From Hymenobacter pini (GTDB lineage Bacteria; Bacteroidota; Bacteroidia; Cytophagales; Hymenobacteraceae): a stretch of DNA of 64,000 nucleotides. Positions within the stretch are counted from its first letter, which is position 1, and the number at the start of each line of letters is the position of its first letter. The stretch spans positions 124,001 to 188,000 of the forward strand of contig NZ_JAIZZH010000005.1 in NCBI RefSeq assembly GCF_020421205.1, written 5' to 3'. Shown one piece after another: positions 41,765 to 48,806 of this stretch. A model generated the notes under the pieces. The model had not been told where the DNA came from. It saw only the letters and a program-made list of their open reading frames with translations, and made no database searches. A program made the translations under genes and the position numbers.

Positions 41765-43291
41765 CTAAAAGAAGCCCAGCTTCTGCTGGCTGTAGCTGAT
41801 GAGCATGTTTTTGTTCTGCCGGTAATGGGCCAGCATCATCTTGTGGTTTTCGCGACCAAAACCGGAGGCTTTGTAGCCGCCGAAGGGCGCGCCGGCGGGG
41901 TAGTCGTGGTAGCAGTTTACCCACACGCGGCCGGCCTGAATGGCGCGGGGCACCTCGTACAGCTCGTGGGCGTCGCGCGTCCAGACGCCGGCCCCGAGGC
42001 CGTAGAGGGTGTCGTTGGCAATTTCCAGGGCTTCTTCCACCGTTTTGAAGGTCGTTACCGATACTACTGGCCCAAAGATTTCCTCCTGGAAGATGCGCAT
42101 TTTGTTATGGCCCCGGAACATGGTGGGCTGGATGTAGTAGCCCTCGGCTAGCGCCCCATCTTCCTGCTGATACGCATCGCCACCGCAGAGCACCTCCGCG
42201 CCTTCGGCTTTGCCGATTTCCAGGTAACTCAGGATTTTCTCGAACTGGTCGTTACTGGCCTGGGCGCCCATCATGGTTTCCATATCCAGCGGGTTGCCCA
42301 GCTTAATGGCCTTTACGCGGGCAATTACTCGTTCGATGAACTCGTCATAAATGTCCTCCTGAATGAGCATGCGCGAGGGACAGGTGCAGATTTCGCCCTG
42401 GTTCAGGGCAAACATGACGGCTCCTTCGATGGCTTTGTCAAGGAAGTCGTCGTCGGCGTCCATCACGCTCTTGAAGAAGATGTTCGGCGACTTGCCACCC
42501 AGCTCCATCGTCACCGGAATCAGATTTTCGGCGGCGTACTGCATAATGAGGCGGCCCGTGGTGGTTTCGCCCGTGAAGGAAGCCTTCTGGATGCGCGGCG
42601 ACGATGCCAGCGGCTTGCCGGCTTCCAGCCCGAACCCATTTACCACGTTCACTACCCCGGCCGGCAGCACGTCTTGCAGCAGCTCCATCAGCACCATAAT
42701 ACTCGCGGGCGTCTGCTCGGCGGGCTTCATCACCACGCAGCAGCCGGCGGCCAGGGCCGGGGCCAGCTTCCAGGTAGCCATCAGCAGCGGGAAGTTCCAA
42801 GGGATAATCTGGCCCACCACGCCCAGCGGCTCGTGGATGTTCAGCGACAAGGTGGTGGAGTTCAGCTCGGTGGCGGTACCCTCTTCGGCCCGAATTACGC
42901 TGGCGAAGTAGCGGAAGTGGTCCACGCACAGGGGCAAGTCGGCCAGGGTGGTTTCCCGGATGGGCTTACCATTCTCCACGCACTCCACGGCGGCTAGGTG
43001 CGGGAGGTTTTTCTCCATGATGTCGGCAATCTTGATGAGCAGATTGCTCCGCTCCGTGGCCGAGGTTTTGCCCCAGGTTTTGAAAGCTTCGTGGGCGGCA
43101 TCCAGCGCCAGCTCGATGTCCTCTTTCGAGCTACGGGCCACCTTGGTGAAGGCCTGCCCGTCAATTGGGGAGATATTCTCGAAGTACTGGCCTTTCACCG
43201 GTGCCACCCACTTACCCCCAATAAAGTTGTCGTAGTGGGATTTAAACTTCGGCCGATCAACCAGCGTGGTGGGTTTTTCCAGGGTTTCCAT
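41765..43291 (-). CDS. NAD(P)-dependent aldehyde dehydrogenase (AldB/ExaC-like)
   Basis: A 508-residue enzyme that oxidises aldehydes to acids. The cofactor helix reads IIPWNFPLLMATWKLAPALA, the general base is E263 in VTMELGGKSPN and the nucleophile is C302 in LNQGEICTCPSR. The CTCPSR version of this box is typical of the acetaldehyde dehydrogenase group (AldB, ExaC). VWVNCYHDYPAGAPFGGYKA and the final SQQKLGFF are also family-like. The start is ATG 43291. It forms a pair with the DUF779 gene and is divergent from an AraC regulator, so induction by an aldehyde or alcohol is a reasonable inference. Confidence 0.94.
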   Translation of the reverse strand: METLEKPTTLVDRPKFKSHYDNFIGGKWVAPVKGQYFENISPIDGQAFTKVARSSKEDIELALDAAHEAFKTWGKTSATERSNLLIKIADIMEKNLPHLAAVECVENGKPIRETTLADLPLCVDHFRYFASVIRAEEGTATELNSTTLSLNIHEPLGVVGQIIPWNFPLLMATWKLAPALAAGCCVVMKPAEQTPASIMVLMELLQDVLPAGVVNVVNGFGLEAGKPLASSPRIQKASFTGETTTGRLIMQYAAENLIPVTMELGGKSPNIFFKSVMDADDDFLDKAIEGAVMFALNQGEICTCPSRMLIQEDIYDEFIERVIARVKAIKLGNPLDMETMMGAQASNDQFEKILSYLEIGKAEGAEVLCGGDAYQQEDGALAEGYYIQPTMFRGHNKMRIFQEEIFGPVVSVTTFKTVEEALEIANDTLYGLGAGVWTRDAHELYEVPRAIQAGRVWVNCYHDYPAGAPFGGYKASGFGRENHKMMLAHYRQNKNMLISYSQQKLGFF

Positions 43292-43295
43292 TCGC

Positions 43296-43359
43296 AGTAG
43301 AGTTGGTGGGTTATTGGATAGGCCAAGCTAGGCCCCGATGAGCCGGAAACAACTCTACT
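43296..43359 (-). promoter_or_regulatory. Inverted repeat in the leader of the aldehyde dehydrogenase gene
   Basis: AGTAGAGTTG (43296-43305) and its exact complement CAACTCTACT (43350-43359) are separated by 44 bases directly upstream of the start codon. It could fold in the mRNA leader or be a split operator. Confidence 0.4.
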
Positions 43360-43386
43360 ATTCTCTCAATAAACCACGCTTATTGT

Positions 43387-43427
43387 CGCAACTTGTAAGT
43401 ACTCACTTACTATAATCTGCAACTATA
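43387..43427. promoter_or_regulatory. Candidate AraC-type direct repeat
   Basis: GCAACT followed by a T/A-rich end occurs at 43388-43393 and 43419-43424, 31 bp apart or about three helical turns, in the gap between the divergent aldehyde dehydrogenase and AraC genes. AraC-family regulators often bind direct repeats of this sort. Confidence 0.3.
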
Positions 43428-43564
43428 TAGCAGCCCCGCTGGTTGACCACATACGGGAGAACAGTGGAGCTATTGATTTCTGGCTGAACTGTTTCTAGCT
43501 TTAGCTGCCGCCGGTTGGATGGCTGCTTACCCACTGCTCGGATGCCTCACCTCACGCTCGTAGT

Positions 43565-44485
43565 ATGACTTATGTGCCCGCTCCCATTGCCCTCCGCCAG
43601 CCCGAGCAGCTCACTACGTTAGTCGAAAACCGGACGGTGTACACGCTGGAGGCTTTTGAGCTGAACGTGTTCGAAACGCACCGCACGGCCCACCAGGTAC
43701 CGCTGAGTATGGGCCACGTGGTGCTGACCACCATGCTGCAGGGCAAGAAAGTGATGCACTTGCCCGGCCAGACGGCGTTTGAGTACCTGCCGGGCGAGTC
43801 GGTAGTGGTGGGCGAGAATGAGACGATGGTCATCGACTTTCCGGAGGCCGATGAGCAGCACCCCACGCAGTGCCTGGCCGTGGCCATTCCCACCGATACC
43901 ATCCGCCAGACGGTGGACTTGCTTAACGAAGAACAGCCCCGGGCCGAGGCCCACCTCCCCTGGCACCTCGATACCCTGGAGCACGCGCACTTCCGGAACA
44001 CGCCCGAACTCACCGGTACCCTGGAGCGCCTCGTGCAGCTCTCCCGCGACACCGGCCGGATAAAGGATGTGCTGGCCGGCTTTACCATTCAGGAAATGCT
44101 GGTGCGCCTCATGCAAACCCAGGCTCGGCAGCTGCTCTTTCACAACTATCAGCAGCACGCAACCTCCCACCGCTTCGCGGCCGTGGTGCAGTACATCAAG
44201 CAGCACCTCACCGAGCAGATTACCGTGGAAAAGCTGGCCGAACTGGCCTGCATGAGCAAAGCCACGTTCTTCCGGGTATTCAAGCGGGAGCTGGGCCTCA
44301 CTCCCGTAGAATACATTATTCAGGAGCGCCTGCAGGAAGCCAAGCGCCTGCTGCGCAACCCGCTGGTAAAAGTGGCCGACGTGTGCTTCCGGGCCGGTTT
44401 CAACAACACCGCTTACTTCCAGAAAATCTTCAAGCAGTACGAAGGCGTCACGCCCGGCATGTATAAGCGCCAAGCGTTGGTGTGA
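43565..44485 (+). CDS. AraC-family transcriptional regulator
   Basis: A 306-residue regulator. The C-terminal DNA-binding domain (about 205-305) has two helix-turn-helix units: ITVEKLAELACMSKATFFRV and VKVADVCFRAGFNNTAYFQK, closing with FKQYEGVTPGMYKR, the AraC signature. The N-terminal half (about 20-190) matches the AraC_N type found in YqhC-like regulators, with EFLPGESVVVGENETMVID-like strands. YqhC relatives respond to aldehydes, and this gene is divergent from the aldehyde dehydrogenase-DUF779 pair, so it is the likely regulator of that pair. The start is ATG 43565. Confidence 0.88.
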   Translation: MTYVPAPIALRQPEQLTTLVENRTVYTLEAFELNVFETHRTAHQVPLSMGHVVLTTMLQGKKVMHLPGQTAFEYLPGESVVVGENETMVIDFPEADEQHPTQCLAVAIPTDTIRQTVDLLNEEQPRAEAHLPWHLDTLEHAHFRNTPELTGTLERLVQLSRDTGRIKDVLAGFTIQEMLVRLMQTQARQLLFHNYQQHATSHRFAAVVQYIKQHLTEQITVEKLAELACMSKATFFRVFKRELGLTPVEYIIQERLQEAKRLLRNPLVKVADVCFRAGFNNTAYFQKIFKQYEGVTPGMYKRQALV

Positions 44486-44494
44486 GTAAGTGGC

Positions 44495-44675
44495 CGTCAT
44501 TGCGAGCGAAGCGAAGCAATCCTTCCTGTTCAGGGTGCTCAACGCTGACCTAACGAAAAGCCCTTGGTGTTTGTGCAGACGTCAGGGGCTTTTGAGTAAA
44601 TCAAGGGTTCATGCTTCGAATAGGAAGGATTGCTTCGAATAGGAAGGATTGCTTCGACTACGCCTCGCAATGACG
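44495..44675. repeat. Compound palindromic repeat enclosing a terminator
   Basis: The outer arms CGTCATTGCGAGCGAAGCGA with AGCAATCCTTCCT (44495-44527) and AGGAAGGATTGCTTCGACTA with CGCCTCGCAATGACG (44641-44675) are complementary. Inside is a terminator-like hairpin, AAAAGCCC...GGGGCTTTT (44556-44593), and a 19-bp unit TGCTTCGAATAGGAAGGAT repeated in tandem (44612-44649). Confidence 0.75.
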
Positions 44676-44771
44676 TTCACTCACTTCCGCTACAACCTTC
44701 CGGTACAGTTAGCAGTTTCTGCTACTCATACTCACGCCGCCGCACACTACGTCCGGCGGTTTTTGCTTTTC

Positions 44772-45980
44772 ATGAGAGAATCTATTGCTGAGGTGCAGCC
44801 CGTAACGGAACAACCCGTTACAACGGCTCGCATGGCGCCCGGACTGGTGTGGCTGATGGCCATTACCTGTGGGCTGGTGGTGGCCAATATCTACTACAAT
44901 CAACCCCTACTGGCCGAAATCGGGCGCACGTTTGGCCTGTCAGAAAGTGCGGCTAGCCTGGTGGCCACGGTTACGCAGGTAGGCTATACGCTGGGCCTGT
45001 TGCTGGTGGTGCCCCTCGGCGACAAGCGGGAGCGGAAAAGCCTGACGCTGGCCTTGCTGCTGTGCTCGGCCGGGTGCATGGCCGGGGCGGCCCTGGCACC
45101 TTCCTTCGAACTACTGGCCGCCGCTAGCCTGCTGACTGGTATCTTCTCGGCGGTGCCGCAACTGCTGATTCCAATGGCAGCTTCGTTGGCCTCGGATGAG
45201 GAGCGGGGGCAGGTAGTGGGCAAAGTAATGAGCGGGCTGCTGATTGGGGTTCTGCTTTCCCGTACCGTGAGCGGGTATGTAGGGGCGCATTTTGGATGGC
45301 GCACTATGTTTTGGGTGGGTGCAGTCCTGATGATACTGCTTACCGCCATTCTGGCCCGGATGCTGCCCCGCAACCAGCCGCAGTTTGCGGGTAGCTATGG
45401 TAGCTTGCTCCGCTCTCTGGGCACGCTGGTGCGGGAGCTGCCGGTGCTGCGTCGCTCGGCCTTGGTTGGCGCGTGCATGTTCGGGGGTTTTAGCGCGTTC
45501 TGGACTACACTGGTATTCTTCCTGGAAAGCCCCGCCTATCGTTACGGTGCCGAGGTGGCCGGTCTGTTTGGCCTGATTGGAGCCAGTGGAGCCTTTGCGG
45601 CCTCCTTCGCCGGAAAATCCGCCGACCGGAAAGGGGCTGATTACGCCCTGAACCTGGGGATTCTGCTGTTCCTGGGAGCGTACGTGCTACTGGGCTTCGG
45701 CGGCATGTATCTGGCAGGCTTGGTTGTGGGTGTTATCATCCTCGATGTAGGCCAGCAGATGACCCACATTTCCAACCAAGCCCGCATTTTCAGCCTCCGC
45801 CCCGAGGCCCGCAGCCGCCTCAACACCGTGTACATGACGGCCTGCTTCATCGGAGCCTCCGCCGGTTCCTTCCTCGGCGGCCTCGCCTGGGACCATTTCC
45901 AGTGGCCCGGCGTCTGCGCAGTGGGCCTGGGGTTGGTGGTGCTGGCGTATCTGGCGAATCGGTTTTATGGGCGGGCGTAG
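44772..45980 (+). CDS. MFS transporter
   Basis: A 402-residue major-facilitator-superfamily transporter, probably an exporter. ATG 44772 is chosen; the frame is open further upstream but that part lies in the palindromic repeat. After a hydrophilic start, LVWLMAITCGLVVANIYYNQ opens the first helix, and QPLLAEIGRTFGLSESAASL and VVPLGDKRERKSLTLALLLC give the conserved motif A between helices 2 and 3. Twelve helices can be drawn, with a central loop near residue 205. The IYYNQPLLAEI motif is shared with a widespread clade of uncharacterised bacterial MFS exporters. Substrate unknown. Confidence 0.88.
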   Translation: MRESIAEVQPVTEQPVTTARMAPGLVWLMAITCGLVVANIYYNQPLLAEIGRTFGLSESAASLVATVTQVGYTLGLLLVVPLGDKRERKSLTLALLLCSAGCMAGAALAPSFELLAAASLLTGIFSAVPQLLIPMAASLASDEERGQVVGKVMSGLLIGVLLSRTVSGYVGAHFGWRTMFWVGAVLMILLTAILARMLPRNQPQFAGSYGSLLRSLGTLVRELPVLRRSALVGACMFGGFSAFWTTLVFFLESPAYRYGAEVAGLFGLIGASGAFAASFAGKSADRKGADYALNLGILLFLGAYVLLGFGGMYLAGLVVGVIILDVGQQMTHISNQARIFSLRPEARSRLNTVYMTACFIGASAGSFLGGLAWDHFQWPGVCAVGLGLVVLAYLANRFYGRA

Positions 45981-46013
45981 TTTTAAGAAATTTATATCCG
46001 ACCCTACTAAATG

Positions 46014-46490
46014 CTACTCCCTCAAAGGCACTCTAATTTTCTTACCCATGACTGTAACACCTGTAGTTAAAGCATAAGTAATTCCAGCCTGAGCAGCTGT
46101 ATTACAATGCGTTTTTAGATTTTCAAAATTAAAATCACATAAAATAGACTCATACCATTTCTTAGCATCTTTAGACTCTTTTAAAAAGATAATATTTTGC
46201 AAATCAACACCCCAATCTACTCGATATACAGACGGAATGGGCAAATGAATTGTCACCCATTTCTCTTTTAGCACAGGATTGGATTTGTTTCGCAAATAGA
46301 CTCTAATATCATCTATCCCTCCATTAAGTATAAATTCAAAAAACAAGGTCCATTCATTTAATGCTAAACCTTCTACTTTACCATCTACTATCTTAAAAGT
46401 TTCAGCTAATGAATTGGATATATAATTTGCATCTAAAATATTAGACACACCTATCACATATGAATGAACAGGTTGTATAATTATTTTCAC
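46014..46490 (-). CDS. AT-rich orphan gene, possibly Imm9-like immunity protein
   Basis: A 158-residue protein if it starts at GTG 46490 (MKIIIQPVHSYVIGVSN), or 170 residues from GTG 46526. GTG 46490 is preferred because a purine-rich AAGAGAT precedes it. The segment NEWTLFFEFILNGGIDDIRV followed by KWVTIHLPIPSVYRVDWGVD recalls polymorphic-toxin immunity proteins of the Imm9 type; this is a recollection of pattern, not a search. The gene is far richer in A/T than everything around it. No toxin gene, T6SS or Rhs gene is adjacent, so it would be an orphan immunity gene. Confidence 0.5.
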   Translation of the reverse strand: MKIIIQPVHSYVIGVSNILDANYISNSLAETFKIVDGKVEGLALNEWTLFFEFILNGGIDDIRVYLRNKSNPVLKEKWVTIHLPIPSVYRVDWGVDLQNIIFLKESKDAKKWYESILCDFNFENLKTHCNTAAQAGITYALTTGVTVMGKKIRVPLRE

Positions 46491-46540
46491 AATAATCTCT
46501 TCAACATAATCAATGCCATAACTCACCTAGCAATCTGGTT

Positions 46541-47395
46541 CTACTTCAGCCGCCCCATACACACCTTTAGGCTCTCGCGCCAATGCGGAATGGCGAGGCC
46601 AAGCTCAGTTTTAGCTTTGGTTTTGTCCATCACTGAGAAAGACGGACGAGTGGCCTTGGTGGGGTACTCGGCGGTGCGAATGGGCACGGTGCGGGTGGGC
46701 AGGCCGCCCAGCTCGAAAATGGCTACTGCGAAATCGTACCAGGAGGTGACGCCTTCGTTGCTGTAGTGATAGATGCCATACTCCGTGCTGCCTGTTTGGA
46801 TGATGTGGAGTAGGACTCCGGCCAAATCAATGGCGTAGGTGGGTGTGCCCAGCTGGTCCCAAATCACGCGCATTTCCTCCCGTTCCTTACCGAAGCGCAG
46901 CATCGTTTTCACGAAGTTGTTGGCGTACTCCGAGTACAGCCAGCTGGTGCGCAGAATGAAATACTGGCTGGTGTGCGGCGGAATTACCTGCTCGCCTTCC
47001 AGCTTGGTGAGGCCGTACACACTGATGGGCTCAGCGGGGTCAGTTTCCGTGAGCGGCTGGTTGCCAGTGCCGGCAAACACGAAGTCGGTGGAAACGTGCA
47101 GCAGCGTGGTGTTGAACTCCCCGCACAGGCGGGCCAGGTTTTCCACCCCGTCCCGGTTTACCTTGCGGGCAATATCCACCTCATCCTCGGCCTTGTCCAC
47201 GGCTGTATAGGCGGCACAGTTGATGATGTACGCGGGCTGATGCTGCTCGAAAGTGGCACGCAGCACCTCGGGGTTCAGGATGTTGGCCTGCTCCTCGGGC
47301 AGAAACACAATGCCGGTGATGCCGCGCTGTTGCGCTACGTGTTGCAGACACTGGCCCAGTTGGCCGCTACCACCGAAAACAAGAATCGAACCCAT
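46541..47395 (-). CDS. rfbD: dTDP-4-dehydrorhamnose reductase
   Basis: A 284-residue short-chain dehydrogenase (RmlD/RfbD) that makes dTDP-L-rhamnose from dTDP-4-dehydrorhamnose. The NADPH loop is FGGSGQLGQ (about 7-15), INCAAYTAVDKAEDE is the family motif after strand 4, HVSTDFVFAGTG includes the active-site Thr/Asp and SVYGLTKLEGE holds the Y127-x3-K131 pair. WLYSEYANNFVKTML and the C-terminal KATRPSFSVMDKTKAK are also typical. The usual partners rfbA, rfbB and rfbC are not in the window, so it may act alone or with distant genes. The start is ATG 47395. Confidence 0.9.
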   Translation of the reverse strand: MGSILVFGGSGQLGQCLQHVAQQRGITGIVFLPEEQANILNPEVLRATFEQHQPAYIINCAAYTAVDKAEDEVDIARKVNRDGVENLARLCGEFNTTLLHVSTDFVFAGTGNQPLTETDPAEPISVYGLTKLEGEQVIPPHTSQYFILRTSWLYSEYANNFVKTMLRFGKEREEMRVIWDQLGTPTYAIDLAGVLLHIIQTGSTEYGIYHYSNEGVTSWYDFAVAIFELGGLPTRTVPIRTAEYPTKATRPSFSVMDKTKAKTELGLAIPHWRESLKVCMGRLK

Positions 47396-47472
47396 AGAAA
47401 TACTGAAGAGAAGCCGAAATGGAAGAACGGGCGCAAATTACGAAGCGCTATACGAAGTCAACATAACAAATC

Positions 47473-47511
47473 GAACGTCATGCTTCAGCCTCCGGCCTCT
47501 GCATGACGTTC
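47473..47511. repeat. Short palindrome related to the CGTCATGC repeat
   Basis: GAACGTCATGC and GCATGACGTTC form a perfect 11-bp inverted repeat around a 17-base pyrimidine/GC-rich loop, in the gap between rfbD and the DUF4130 gene. The ends match the arms of the larger palindromic repeats, so it may be a shortened copy. Confidence 0.6.
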
Positions 47512-47551
47512 TGCTATTTTCAAGACAGATTATGCCTCTTTCCAGCCTCTC

Positions 47552-48493
47552 CTACTCCGCTGCTGCCGCACCCGCTCCCAGAGCCGGGCCACCGGGCTGC
47601 ACTGGGCGCTTGTTCCGGATGGGCTCGAAACGCTGCTCCCGGGGCTGTTTTTCGCTCAGGTATTTCCAGTAGCGCAACGGCATGTGGCGACGGTGCAGCT
47701 TCAGGTTTTTCCGCTCCGGAATGTTCACATGGTCGAAATACGCCTGCCAGAGCAGCTTGTACAGCGGCTCCCGCTCATCCAGTACCGTGGCCGACACGGC
47801 CGTGCTGCGCTGGGGCGCGGTGCCGGCATCGAACTGCACAATGTCGGTGCGGTGCAGGTCGTAGTAGAGGCCGTAGTGTCGGCGCCGGTCATAAATCAGC
47901 CAGCGCTGGTCGGCGTAGCGCTTGGTGAAGTGGGCCGCAATAAGCGGCAGCACATCGAAGTCGGGTTCAATGGTGGCGTGAAACAGACCGTCCTGGGTTT
48001 TCTCGAAGCGCACGAAAGCCTCCATGCGGTGCTTTTCCCGGTACATCTGCTGGGCCAGCCGCTGCACCCGGCGCACGTTGTCATCGGCGTAATGCTCCGA
48101 TATGTCGCGGCCGGCGCGCATAGCCAGGTCGGCGTAGCGGAAAATAACCAGTTCCCGGTCGGGCTGCTCACTGAGGAAGGTGTGAAACAACCGGGTCCGC
48201 GCCTCGGCATCCATGTACTGCAATAAGCCCTTCCACACGCGGGCGGCGGTGGCCTCATCGGTTGCTACCTCCACTGGCTGGGCAAATAAGCCGCCCTGCA
48301 CCGCACCCAGCGGCTGAATGCTGTTGGGTGCCGACTTCCGGTCGTAAATACTAAACAGCACTGACAGCAGCCCCTCAAACGTACCATCATAGGCGTAATC
48401 GAGGGGCGAGTTGGTGAGCTGCGGGGCAGGACGTTGCCGGACAGCTGGTGCACCAACTGCTCCCGCCTTTCCCGAAAATCGAGCTAGTGCCAT
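47552..48493 (-). CDS. DUF4130 / TIGR03915-type DNA metabolism protein
   Basis: A 313-residue protein. YAYDGTFEGLLSVLFSIYDR is the hallmark opening of the TIGR03915 family, and FAQPVEVATDEATAARVWKG, MYREKHRMEAFVRFEKTQDG, HFTKRYADQRWLIYDRRRHY and ERKNLKLHRRHMPLRYWKYL complete the pattern. The first 30 residues and last 25 are low-complexity extensions. The family nearly always accompanies a radical-SAM protein (TIGR03916), which is the next gene upstream here; a role in DNA repair or modification is predicted and the chemistry is not established. Confidence 0.85.
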   Translation of the reverse strand: MALARFSGKAGAVGAPAVRQRPAPQLTNSPLDYAYDGTFEGLLSVLFSIYDRKSAPNSIQPLGAVQGGLFAQPVEVATDEATAARVWKGLLQYMDAEARTRLFHTFLSEQPDRELVIFRYADLAMRAGRDISEHYADDNVRRVQRLAQQMYREKHRMEAFVRFEKTQDGLFHATIEPDFDVLPLIAAHFTKRYADQRWLIYDRRRHYGLYYDLHRTDIVQFDAGTAPQRSTAVSATVLDEREPLYKLLWQAYFDHVNIPERKNLKLHRRHMPLRYWKYLSEKQPREQRFEPIRNKRPVQPGGPALGAGAAAAE

Positions 48494-48535
48494 ACGTAAG
48501 CAGGGTTAGGTGATAATGGTGCCGGCGCAACCGTT

Positions 48536-48721
48536 TCAGGCCGCCTCCGACGACTGCGCGCTTACCTTGCCCCGTGCCTGGGCAGTTTCCCGATGCATCT
48601 GCTGCACCAACGGCAACAGATCAGACAGCTTGCAGCAACAGGCCACCCGGGCCACTTTCACGGGTTTTGGGGCGGAGGCAGTAGCGGCCGACGCGTCGGC
48701 AGCGCGATGAGAAACGGTCAT
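48536..48721 (-). CDS. Possible small protein between the two repair genes
   Basis: A 61-residue open frame in the same direction as its neighbours, starting at ATG 48721. It contains VARVACCCKLSDLLPLVQQM, an amphipathic helix with three adjacent cysteines, between Ala/Ser-rich ends. It has no match I know. It may be real, because it fits the operon and has a CCC cluster, or a chance frame in GC-rich DNA. Confidence 0.3.
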   Translation of the reverse strand: MTVSHRAADASAATASAPKPVKVARVACCCKLSDLLPLVQQMHRETAQARGKVSAQSSEAA

Positions 48722-48729
48722 GGTAGTTG

Positions 48730-48805
48730 AGTTTTCAGTTGCCGGTTATCAGTTGCCAGTTGCCAGTATAAACCTGACAACTCGTAACTGGCAACCGGTA
48801 ACTCG
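48730..48805. repeat. Imperfect palindrome of GTTGCCAGT words
   Basis: GAGTTTTCAGTTGCCGGTTA with CAGTTGCCAGTTGCCAG is partly complementary to CTCGTAACTGGCAACCGGTA with ACTCG. It lies just after the radical-SAM gene and looks like another intergenic repeat type. Confidence 0.55.
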
Positions 48806-48806
48806 T

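Noticed and set aside
44649..44771. N-terminal extension of the MFS gene
   Set aside because: The extra codons lie partly in the palindromic repeat and do not resemble a transporter N-terminus; ATG 44772 fits better.
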